Origin: Saprospiraceae bacterium
GTDB taxonomy: Bacteria; Bacteroidota; Bacteroidia; Chitinophagales; Saprospiraceae
Direction: 5' to 3'
Assembly (NCBI GenBank): GCA_020630775.1
Contig: JAHDIN010000020.1
Coordinates: 1-58,520, forward strand
Length of the DNA: 58,520 nt
Made by a program: the position numbers and the translations under genes
Shown: positions 25,884 to 32,779 of the stretch, piece by piece
Layout of the letters: the number at the start of each line of letters is the position of its first letter
How positions within the stretch are numbered: the stretch's first letter is position 1
Notes under the pieces: model-generated
What the model was told of the DNA's origin: nothing
Databases searched by the model: none
What the model saw: only the letters and a program-made list of their open reading frames with translations

Positions 25884-26197
25884 GTTGAAGATGAAGGTGA
25901 AGGTGAAGTTGAAATTAAGTTGAAAGAATTTTTCAGTTTTGCACTAAAGCTTGAATTAACAGAACCTATCTCAGACATAAATCCAAAAACATTATTAAAA
26001 GCATTACACTTAGCTGATAGTAAGAATATGAAGTTGGAGATGAAGGTGAAGATGAAGGTAAAAGAATTTTTCAGTTTTGCACTGAAGCTTGAATTAATAG
26101 AACTGATTACAGGTATAAAATCAAAAGCATAATTAAAAAATTTACAGTAAGCTGATAGAAAAAGATCAACTTCAACTTTGCCTTCAACTTCAACTTA
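25884..26197. repeat. Intergenic 138-bp tandem duplication bounded by inverted NNTGAA hexamer arrays
   Basis: The whole 314-bp gap is repeat. Copy 1 (to 26020) and copy 2 (to 26158) share AAAGAATTTTTCAG at 25923 and 26061 and GCTGATAG at their ends, an exact 138-bp period. Five hexamers GTTGAA, GATGAA, GGTGAA, GGTGAA, GTTGAA (25884-25913) follow the TamL stop directly. The complementary TTCAAC-type hexamers (26165-26197) end directly at the stop codon of endonuclease III. The 70-aa frame across the duplication is not a convincing gene. Confidence 0.9.
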
Positions 26198-26830
26198 CTA
26201 AAACAAACTCCTCCTCCCAAACCGAGAACAAATAGGACACAAATTGGGATCATGCTTCTTTGCTGGACAGTATTCTCTGCCGAAGAAGATAATCTGGAGA
26301 TGCAGTCTGTTCCATTTCTCTTTGGGGAACAAACGCTTCAGATCTTTCTCAGTCTTTTCTACATTTTTCCCGTTGGATAATTTCCATCGGTAGGCTAAAC
26401 GATGAATATGGGTATCAACAGGAAAGGCAGGAACGCCGAATGCTTGAGCCATGACTACAGAGGCAGTTTTATGACCTACGCCGGGCAGAGCTTCTAGAGC
26501 CTCAAAGGATTCGGGCACGATGCCATTATGTTCATTAATTAAAATGTGTGATAACTCAGATATGGCTTTTGATTTTCTTGGACTTAAACCACATGGTCTG
26601 ATAATTTGTCTAATGTGATCCACATCCAATTTAATCATTTCGTAGGGCGTATCGGCTTCTGCAAATAAGTGTGGTGTGATTTCGTTGACTTTTTTGTCGG
26701 TGCATTGAGCGGAGAGTAATACGGCTATTAACAGCGTGTAGGGATCATGATGATCTAGAGGAATGGGGACCTCTGGATAGTACGATTCCAACATAGCCAT
26801 AATCTCATTGGCAACTTCTTGTTTTTTCAT
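26198..26830 (-). CDS. nth: Endonuclease III-like DNA glycosylase/AP lyase
   Basis: This 210-aa base-excision repair enzyme has the helix-hairpin-helix LPGVGHKTA with catalytic lysine 121 and catalytic aspartate 139 in FPVDTHIHR, matching E. coli K120 and D138. It removes oxidised pyrimidines and nicks the abasic site. The C-terminal iron-sulfur loop is unusual. Cysteines 188, 198 and 201 are present as C-x9-C-x2-C, but the fourth cysteine of the canonical C-x6-C-x2-C-x5-C is missing. The ATG at 26830 was chosen over a TTG at 26845 because the upstream gene ends at 26832, one base away. Confidence 0.9.
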   Translation of the reverse strand: MKKQEVANEIMAMLESYYPEVPIPLDHHDPYTLLIAVLLSAQCTDKKVNEITPHLFAEADTPYEMIKLDVDHIRQIIRPCGLSPRKSKAISELSHILINEHNGIVPESFEALEALPGVGHKTASVVMAQAFGVPAFPVDTHIHRLAYRWKLSNGKNVEKTEKDLKRLFPKEKWNRLHLQIIFFGREYCPAKKHDPNLCPICSRFGRRSLF

Positions 26831-26831
26831 A

Positions 26832-27842
26832 CTACTGCTCGGCAAGGAATTTTAAAGTATCGACACCATCTGCAAAATCATCTAATGCTGGAGATTGTGC
26901 TTGCCCAAAATCAAATTGGCGAAAGCCTTCAACTGGATTAGATGATACAATGCATTGTATTTGATCTTTCTTATGAATCAAGTCCTTCTCCAATTGATTG
27001 ATATCATTGAATGTTTCATAATGTACACAAGCTATTCTGGAAGCTATATTTTCATTAGGTCTCAAGATTAGATAGTTATTGGTGAAAAACTTTTCTTTAT
27101 TCATGAGATATAATGCATAGCTGTAATCATAGTTATTTTTGTATTTGTTGTGATTGGCTACATGACTCCATGATTCAACAGCTTCAAAAATTCTATCTAC
27201 TTCCACACCTTCTTCGAGATATAGTTTCGACACGTTACGACAGCCCAATCCGAAATAATCTAGTATATCGGAAGCAATTGGCTCTATACCCTTTTCTACG
27301 TCTTTATTAGTGATAATAGCTACCGCATTTCTATTCTTTCTTATAACGTGAGGCACATGTGCAAAATACTTTTCAAAATACTTGCCCGTCGAATTACTTC
27401 CTGTAGCTATAACTGCATCATAAGCATCTAATTTATCAACGACTTTTATTTGATGATTGGCATTAGCATCAAGTTCAAAAAGCTTAGTAAGAAAGTAGGT
27501 CATTAAGACTTTATCCTTATCACTTAACTTAATCTGTGCTTGGTGTCCTGATATATAGGTGCATATGACATCATGAATACCTACCAAAGGAATATTTCCT
27601 GCCAAAACCAAACCGATCACTTTAGGTTTACTGACTGGCAAGTTATAATTTGATATTAATTCACTTAAAGCCTTTTCATTCAGATAAGCGGAAGCAATGC
27701 CTTGAACGGCTTTAAGGACATTTTCTCTTGTAAACCAAGGGTTCTCTTTGTAGGTTTTTTGGATAATCGACTCAATCTCCCCATCAACAGATGATAATTG
27801 CTTGCCTAATTCTGCCAACACTTTTATACGCTTCTCCAACAT
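26832..27842 (-). CDS. LuxC-like acyl-CoA reductase
   Basis: This 336-aa protein is of the LuxC/aldehyde-dehydrogenase-like family. The probable nucleophile is cysteine 201 in FGLGCRNVSKLYL, and the substrate-binding region is LVLAGNIPLVGIHDVI (78-93). KLSDKDKVLM and VIATGSNSTGKYFEKYF are typical of the Bacteroidota homologs. It should reduce an acyl-CoA or acyl-protein thioester to an aldehyde using NADPH. No lux partners are nearby. Its ATG directly follows the TAG of the pseudouridine synthase gene, so it belongs to a tight operon. Confidence 0.85.
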   Translation of the reverse strand: MLEKRIKVLAELGKQLSSVDGEIESIIQKTYKENPWFTRENVLKAVQGIASAYLNEKALSELISNYNLPVSKPKVIGLVLAGNIPLVGIHDVICTYISGHQAQIKLSDKDKVLMTYFLTKLFELDANANHQIKVVDKLDAYDAVIATGSNSTGKYFEKYFAHVPHVIRKNRNAVAIITNKDVEKGIEPIASDILDYFGLGCRNVSKLYLEEGVEVDRIFEAVESWSHVANHNKYKNNYDYSYALYLMNKEKFFTNNYLILRPNENIASRIACVHYETFNDINQLEKDLIHKKDQIQCIVSSNPVEGFRQFDFGQAQSPALDDFADGVDTLKFLAEQ

Positions 27843-28922
27843 CTATTTTTTAGATTTTTGATAAGTCACATAATGACGCCATCGGTCAAGTACATCTACC
27901 ATATCTTGAGGCAAATCAGAATCGAAGGTCATATGTTTGCCGGTTGTTGGGTGCACAAAACCAATTGATTTTGCATGCAAAGCATGTCTATTGATCAATT
28001 TAAAATTATTTTCTACGAAAGTTTTATACTTTGAAAAAACAGTACCTTTTACCACTTTATTACCACCATACATTTCATCATTAAATAGAGGGTGCCCTAA
28101 ATGCGACATGTGTATACGGATCTGGTGTGTACGACCGGTTTCTAAGTTACACTTTACCAAACTTACATAATACATGGGCTCTATAACCTCATAGTGGGTA
28201 ATGGCATGCTTCCCTTCTTCCCCATCTACAAACACAAACATTTTGATACGGTCTTTGGGGTTTCTACCAATATGTGCATCGATGGTACCTTTTTCTGGGT
28301 CTGGTTGTCCCCACACTAAAGCATAATAAGTTCTTTCTATCGTGTGATCATAGAACTGTTTAGCTAAGGACGTCATGGCCTTTTCATTCTTAGCAATCAA
28401 CAATAAACCACTTGTATTTTTGTCAATCCTATGTACCAAGCCCGGTCGATCTGGCAAGTTCCCTTCCATTACTGGAAGTTCCTTATTTTCAAGATAATGG
28501 ACCAAGCCATTAACCAACGTACCCGTCCAATTACTCACGCCTGGATGCACCACCAATCCTGCTGGTTTGTGGAGTACAATCAGATCATCATCTTCATAGC
28601 GAATATCCAAATCCATAGGCTCGCCTTGAATTTCTGTACGCTCTCTAGGTTCATGCGGCAGGTAAACCACGATTTCTTCCAAGGGTCGGATCTTGTAATT
28701 GGATTTAATCACTTTCCCATTGACAGTAACAAATCCTTGTTTGATGCCATTTTGAATTCTATTTCTAGAAATCTTTTCTAGTTTATCCAGTAGGAATTTG
28801 TCAATCCGCATTGGACTTTGATTGGGATCTGCGGTGAATCTATAATGCTCGTGCTTTTCCTTTGCTATATCTTTTTCATCACTCAAACTAAAACGCTTTT
28901 TATAAAGAAATTGAAATGCCAA
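27843..28922 (-). CDS. RluA/RluD-family pseudouridine synthase
   Basis: This 359-aa protein has an N-terminal S4 RNA-binding domain (about 38-90, MRIDKFLLDKLEKISRNRIQNGI and VTVNGKVIKSNYKI). A pseudouridine synthase domain follows with HRIDKNTSGLLLIAKNE, catalytic aspartate 167, and the later motif LETGRTHQIRIHMSHLGHPLFND. It isomerises uridines in rRNA, probably large-subunit sites as RluD does, though the target is not certain. Its 5' end overlaps the 3' end of the outer-membrane protein gene by 23 bp, and the stop touches the acyl-CoA reductase start. Confidence 0.92.
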   Translation of the reverse strand: MAFQFLYKKRFSLSDEKDIAKEKHEHYRFTADPNQSPMRIDKFLLDKLEKISRNRIQNGIKQGFVTVNGKVIKSNYKIRPLEEIVVYLPHEPRERTEIQGEPMDLDIRYEDDDLIVLHKPAGLVVHPGVSNWTGTLVNGLVHYLENKELPVMEGNLPDRPGLVHRIDKNTSGLLLIAKNEKAMTSLAKQFYDHTIERTYYALVWGQPDPEKGTIDAHIGRNPKDRIKMFVFVDGEEGKHAITHYEVIEPMYYVSLVKCNLETGRTHQIRIHMSHLGHPLFNDEMYGGNKVVKGTVFSKYKTFVENNFKLINRHALHAKSIGFVHPTTGKHMTFDSDLPQDMVDVLDRWRHYVTYQKSKK

Positions 28923-29592
28923 TTTTCCATCTTAGGAAATTAGCTTGGGTAGTTTCTGGCCTAAAGTTATCTAAAGGAAAAGGTTGATCATCAGACCGAT
29001 CAACTAAATAAGTGACACTTGTACCACCATTGTAACTAATCTGGCTGACCATAAACACTTGCTGATATATGTGGAAAGAGAATCCCGCGCCTATGCCATA
29101 TCCAATACTGGTATCAAATTCATCAATATCTACATCTGAGCCTCCTTCAGCATCAAAGAATGAAGTCGTTGATTGTGTGTAAAAGAATTGAGGGCCTAAT
29201 GAAAACTCAACGAAAGGCTCAATCCTCCAAAAGTAAAAATTAGGATAATGTCTAAACAATGCCTTAAAAGCTAAAATATTGGATCCAGTGACGACAGTTT
29301 GCTCTGGGAAGTCTACCGTTACATTCCCAATATGGGCATACTCTAAGGCTACTCCTAAATAGTCCAACCGCTCCTTTTTAAGTTGGGTGACAAAGGTCAT
29401 TGAAGCCCCACTTAAATTCCTATCAAGGTTTGTTTTAAATGTATTGATAGGAAAAGTCCTATCAAATGCAAATTCTAAAAAATTCAATTTTCCAGTTAAT
29501 GTGTCCACCACTTCCGCATCTTGTCCTTGTCCTACCAAAGAAAAGCAGGAGAAAGATATCAGTAAATACAATTTTATCTTCAAGTTATTCAT
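28900..29592 (-). CDS. Outer-membrane beta-barrel protein, PorT-like in size
   Basis: This 230-aa protein has a signal peptide (MNNLKIKLYLLISFSCFSLVGQGQ), then alternating hydrophobic segments (LNFLEFAFDRTFP, YLGVALEYAHIGNVTV, FYFWRIEPFVEFSLGPQFFY) and the terminal strand FLRWKIGISISL. This fits an 8- to 10-stranded barrel. The size is similar to PorT/SprT of the type IX secretion system, but I see no diagnostic motif, so the function is left open. It is the first gene of a minus-strand operon with pseudouridine synthase, acyl-CoA reductase and endonuclease III. Confidence 0.65.
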   Translation of the reverse strand: MNNLKIKLYLLISFSCFSLVGQGQDAEVVDTLTGKLNFLEFAFDRTFPINTFKTNLDRNLSGASMTFVTQLKKERLDYLGVALEYAHIGNVTVDFPEQTVVTGSNILAFKALFRHYPNFYFWRIEPFVEFSLGPQFFYTQSTTSFFDAEGGSDVDIDEFDTSIGYGIGAGFSFHIYQQVFMVSQISYNGGTSVTYLVDRSDDQPFPLDNFRPETTQANFLRWKIGISISL

Positions 29593-29668
29593 TGCAACAA
29601 ATCGTTATAAAGATTAGTCCTCAAAGGTAACTATATTGCAAGTTTTATGTTCGTTTATCAAATTAATC

Positions 29669-30868
29669 ATGGAAAAGAATCTAAAGCTCCGATTTGACAC
29701 GATTTGTGCGAAAGAAAACATTGAAATCACTACTGGAAGTCCGCATGTATTACCTATACACGCCACTTCAGCATTTTCATACAAGAGAATAGAGGATTCA
29801 ATTGATGTGTTTACCGGTCAAAATGAAGGATTTGTCTATTCTAGATATGGCAATCCTACGATCTCTTCTGTTCAAGATAAGTTAGCACAGCTTGAATCTA
29901 TAGACCTTGAGCAGGATGCCTATTGTGTATTAACCAGTTCAGGATTATCAGCAATAAGCACCTTGACCATCAGTTTACTTAAGCCTGGAGATAAAGTTTT
30001 AACTCAAGGTGATTTATATGGTGGAACTACAGAGATCTTTGTAAGCATTTTAGAGAAATATGGCATTGAGATAATATTCACCGATTTGAATGATCTGAAA
30101 GAAGTTGAAATTTTGATTTCGAAAGATGATTCAATTAAAATGATGTATTTCGAATCACCTTCTAATCCAACATTAAAATGTATTGATTTATCTCAATTAT
30201 CGAAAATAGCACAATCAAAAAACATTCTTACAGCTATTGACAATACGTTTGCGACTTGCTATTTACAAAGACCATTGAATTTAGGAATCGATTTTGTCAT
30301 TTATTCTACTACGAAGTTTTTGAATGGTCACGGCAATGGCATCGCTGGAGCCATTATTACAACCGACACATCTTATCAAAAGGAAATTTGGAAGACAATG
30401 AAGTTGATGGGTACGAATTGCAATCCTTTTGATGCTTGGTTGGTCCATAATGGCTTAAAAACTTTGACCTTAAGAATGGATAAGCATAGTGCCAACGCAC
30501 TTGCATTAGCTCAATTTTTAAATGATCATCCTAAAGTGAAAAAGGTCAATTACCCCGGTCTCCACGATTTCGAATATCACACCATTGCAAAAAAACAAAT
30601 GAGTCAATTTGGAGGTATGATGAGCTTTGAATTAGATGGAACAATAGAGGACGCTAAAAACTTCATGAATAATACAAAGCTTTGCAGCATCACCTCTACC
30701 CTAGGAAATGTCGATACACTATTATTGCATCCTGCTACTTCTTCTCATCTTAATGTATCAAAAGAAATAAGAGAAAAAGCAGGCATTACTGATGGTTTGA
30801 TCAGAATGTCTGTAGGCATAGAAAACATTGAGGATTTGAAAATTGATGTATTGGAGGGGATTGGATGA
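29669..30868 (+). CDS. Trans-sulfuration PLP enzyme (cystathionine gamma-synthase/gamma-lyase family)
   Basis: This 399-aa fold-type I PLP enzyme carries the family signatures SRYGNPT (58-64), DNTFATCYLQRPL with cofactor aspartate 191, and YSTTKFLNGHG with Schiff-base lysine 216. The C-terminal region ends in GLIRMSVGIENIEDL. It could be cystathionine gamma-synthase, cystathionine gamma-lyase or methionine gamma-lyase; sequence alone does not decide. The ATG at 29669 was chosen because an 11-residue extension is not conserved-looking. It is followed by the GGTTTCTA array. Confidence 0.92.
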   Translation: MEKNLKLRFDTICAKENIEITTGSPHVLPIHATSAFSYKRIEDSIDVFTGQNEGFVYSRYGNPTISSVQDKLAQLESIDLEQDAYCVLTSSGLSAISTLTISLLKPGDKVLTQGDLYGGTTEIFVSILEKYGIEIIFTDLNDLKEVEILISKDDSIKMMYFESPSNPTLKCIDLSQLSKIAQSKNILTAIDNTFATCYLQRPLNLGIDFVIYSTTKFLNGHGNGIAGAIITTDTSYQKEIWKTMKLMGTNCNPFDAWLVHNGLKTLTLRMDKHSANALALAQFLNDHPKVKKVNYPGLHDFEYHTIAKKQMSQFGGMMSFELDGTIEDAKNFMNNTKLCSITSTLGNVDTLLLHPATSSHLNVSKEIREKAGITDGLIRMSVGIENIEDLKIDVLEGIG

Positions 30869-30873
30869 GACGA

Positions 30874-30931
30874 GGTTTCTAGGTTTCTAGGTTTCTCGGT
30901 TTCTAGGTTTCTAGGTTTCTAGGTTTCTAGG
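30874..30931 (+). repeat. 8-bp tandem array GGTTTCTA
   Basis: Seven units (one reading GGTTTCTC) begin 6 bp after the trans-sulfuration enzyme stop codon. The word fits the same GG-nnn-CT-A/C pattern as the GGTTGCTC and GGTGGCTC arrays. Confidence 0.95.
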
Positions 30932-30952
30932 TATATTTACTAAAGTAAAAAA

Positions 30953-30985
30953 TTCAACTTCAACTTCACCTTCATCTTCAACTTA
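30953..30985 (-). repeat. TTCANN hexamer array abutting a start codon
   Basis: TTCAAC, TTCAAC, TTCACC, TTCATC and TTCAAC, then TTA, end 2 bp before the ATG of the phosphodiesterase gene. The reverse complement matches the array after the TamL gene (25881-25913) at 32 of 33 positions. Confidence 0.9.
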
Positions 30986-30987
30986 AC

Positions 30988-31488
30988 ATGAAAATCGCTC
31001 TCATATCAGACACCCACAGTTTTTTAGGCGACGATGTTATCGAACACCTTCAGGATGTTGATGAGATCTGGCATGGCGGCGATATTGGCGATGTCAGTTT
31101 GATAGATCAATTGAATGCTATTAAGCCATTAAAGGCAGTATATGGCAATATTGATGATCATCAAGTCAAAGCATCTTGTCCTCTAAATCTTGAATGGGAA
31201 TGTGAAGGCGTTAAAGTTTTCATGACACATATAGGCGGATACCCTCCAAAATATACACGACGTGTTAGAGAATTACTAGAAGACATTCGACCTGATTTAT
31301 ACATATGTGGTCACTCTCACATTTGCAAAGTATTGAAGGATCAAAAACTGGATCTGATTCATATGAATCCTGGAGCTTGTGGACACGCGGGCTTTCATCA
31401 ATTTAGAACGATGTTACTTTTTGAATGTTTGAATGGAAAGATTGAGAATTTAAGGTTGGTGGAGCTGGGGAGAAGAGGACACGCGTAA
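30988..31488 (+). CDS. Calcineurin-like phosphodiesterase (YfcE/MJ0936 type)
   Basis: This 166-aa cytosolic metallophosphoesterase carries the full metal-ligand set: SDTHS (D8, H10), WHGGDIGD, YGNIDDH, MTHIGG and CGHSH. The compact length matches the YfcE/MJ0936 family of Mn-dependent phosphodiesterases, whose physiological substrates are mostly unknown. Its 5' untranslated region is almost entirely the hexamer array at 30953-30985, and a GGTTTAA array follows it directly, overlapping its stop. Confidence 0.9.
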   Translation: MKIALISDTHSFLGDDVIEHLQDVDEIWHGGDIGDVSLIDQLNAIKPLKAVYGNIDDHQVKASCPLNLEWECEGVKVFMTHIGGYPPKYTRRVRELLEDIRPDLYICGHSHICKVLKDQKLDLIHMNPGACGHAGFHQFRTMLLFECLNGKIENLRLVELGRRGHA

Positions 31489-31489
31489 A

Positions 31490-31512
31490 GGTTTAAGGTT
31501 TAGGGTTTAAGG
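31490..31512 (+). repeat. 7-bp array GGTTTAA/GGTTTAG
   Basis: Three heptamers GGTTTAA, GGTTTAG, GGTTTAA start 1 bp after the phosphodiesterase stop codon. Variants with period 8 occur at 32705 and 34821. Confidence 0.85.
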
Positions 31513-31578
31513 AGTATGGCTGGAAATATTTTAGGGTATTCAGGTTTGCAAAAAAATTTGTATTTAAATAGTTTAGGA

Positions 31579-32523
31579 ATGGGTTTATATAGGTATTTAG
31601 GATTATTGATTTTGGGAGTTTTATTTTCGAATCAATTAACTGGGCAGATGGAAGGTAAATATGATTGTTTAGGGAGATGGGATTTGACTATGTACGGCGA
31701 AGACAATAGTAGTTGGCCTTCATGGTTAGAAGTTTCAAAGTCAGGTCACGAGACATTGGTTGGCCGATTTGTATATGCATTTGGAAGTGCGCGACCGATA
31801 TCTCACATCACTTATAGCAACGGGGAATACCAATTTAGCATTCCACGTCAGTGGGAACCTGAAGGTCAAGATATGGCATTCACTTTTAAGCTGATGAATG
31901 GACGACTTAAGGGAACTATGACATACACTGACGGTGTCAAATATCAATGGACAGGACAGAAACAGGCGGTATTGCCTCATACTCAAGCTCCAAAATGGGG
32001 CGAACCTATCACTTTATTTAATGGAAAAAATTTAGATGGTTGGATACATGATGACAATACACAATGGGAAGTCATAGATGGCATTTTAAACAATCCGAAA
32101 TCAGGCGTCAATCTAATTACAACTGAAAAGTTTACAGACTTTAAATTACATGTCGAATTTAAGTATCCTAAAGATGGCAACAGCGGCATCTACCTCAGAG
32201 GGAGATACGAAGTACAGGTCCAAGACGACTATGGAAAAGCACCTACGCCGACGAACTTTGGAGGCATATACGGCTTCTTATGCCCTAACCAAATGGCCGC
32301 TTTCCCTGCTGAAACATGGCAGAGTTATGATATTACTTTAATTGGACAACGCGTTACAGTTGTCGCTAATGGTCAAACGATAATTGCTGACCAGACTATA
32401 CCTGGGATTACAGGTGGTGCTTTGGATAGTGATGAAGGAAGTCCTGGCCCTATTTTTCTTCAAGGAGATCATGGGCCTGTGCAGTATAGGAATGTGATTT
32501 TGACGCCGAGGGTTGCTCGGTGA
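31579..32523 (+). CDS. DUF1080 (3-keto-disaccharide hydrolase-like) secreted protein
   Basis: This 314-aa protein has a signal peptide (MGLYRYLGLLILGVLFSNQLTGQ) and an N-terminal beta-rich region (about 25-145). A DUF1080 concanavalin-like domain runs from about residue 150 to the end, with ITLFNGKNLDGWIHDDNTQWEVIDGIL, KYPKDGNSGIYLRGRYEVQV and the C-terminal GPIFLQGDHGPVQYRNVIL. Family members act on keto-sugars or glycosides in the periplasm. The last codons (RVAR, stop) are made of the GGTTGCTC/GGTGACTC array that continues downstream, so the native C-terminus may have been overwritten by repeat. The ATG at 31579 starts the signal peptide. Confidence 0.85.
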   Translation: MGLYRYLGLLILGVLFSNQLTGQMEGKYDCLGRWDLTMYGEDNSSWPSWLEVSKSGHETLVGRFVYAFGSARPISHITYSNGEYQFSIPRQWEPEGQDMAFTFKLMNGRLKGTMTYTDGVKYQWTGQKQAVLPHTQAPKWGEPITLFNGKNLDGWIHDDNTQWEVIDGILNNPKSGVNLITTEKFTDFKLHVEFKYPKDGNSGIYLRGRYEVQVQDDYGKAPTPTNFGGIYGFLCPNQMAAFPAETWQSYDITLIGQRVTVVANGQTIIADQTIPGITGGALDSDEGSPGPIFLQGDHGPVQYRNVILTPRVAR

Positions 32524-32580
32524 CTCGGGTGGCTCGGTGACTCGGGTGGCTCGGTGGCTCGGTGGCTCGGTGGCTCGGTT
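32511..32580 (+). repeat. 8/9-bp tandem array GGTGGCTC/GGTGACTC
   Basis: Eight units plus a partial ninth: GGTTGCTC, GGTGACTC, GGGTGGCTC, GGTGACTC, GGGTGGCTC, then GGTGGCTC three times. The DUF1080 stop codon is inside the second unit. The unit order in the 3' half is the same as at 34676-34700. Confidence 0.95.
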
Positions 32581-32599
32581 AAGTAGTTAAGTTATTTAT

Positions 32600-32690
32600 T
32601 CCGACTTATACATAGGACGGTTTCTCCGCGACGAGTTCGATGTTATCAATCGGAACTATAGTCGCAGGTTCTGATTTATGCGTCGGACGG
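32600..32690 (+). repeat. Long twin-hairpin element, copy A
   Basis: The element contains an imperfect palindrome: GCGACGAGTTCGAT from 32628, then GTTATC, then ATCGGAACTATAGTCGC to 32665. It is flanked by TCCGACTTATACATAGGACGG and TTATGCGTCGGACGG. It matches copy B at 34732-34822 with about five differences over 97 bp. Orientation agrees with copy B and with the short copy at 37410. Confidence 0.85.
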
Positions 32691-32704
32691 TTCTGAGGCC
32701 TAAC

Positions 32705-32735
32705 GGTTTAAAGGTTTAACGGTTTAGAAGTTTAG
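32705..32735 (+). repeat. 8-bp array GGTTTAAA/GGTTTAAC
   Basis: Four units: GGTTTAAA, GGTTTAAC, GGTTTAGA and AGTTTAG. It sits just 3' of the twin-hairpin element, as the related array at 34821 does after copy B. Confidence 0.85.
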
Positions 32736-32779
32736 TCATTAATTCTAAATGCTTTTTAAATTAGTCTTCCATAACGAAA

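Noticed and set aside
25920..26132. 70-aa frame after the TamL gene
   Set aside because: It is the translation of the 138-bp tandem duplication and hexamer arrays; the two halves repeat each other, and it has no recognisable domain.
28900..29592. PorT of the type IX secretion system
   Set aside because: Size and barrel pattern fit, but no diagnostic residues or neighbouring por/spr genes are visible, so only a generic barrel call is made.
31490..31512. Telomere-like TTTAGGG repeat
   Set aside because: The GGTTTAA/GGTTTAG word resembles plant telomere sequence, but there are only three units inside a bacterial gene string. The likeness is chance.
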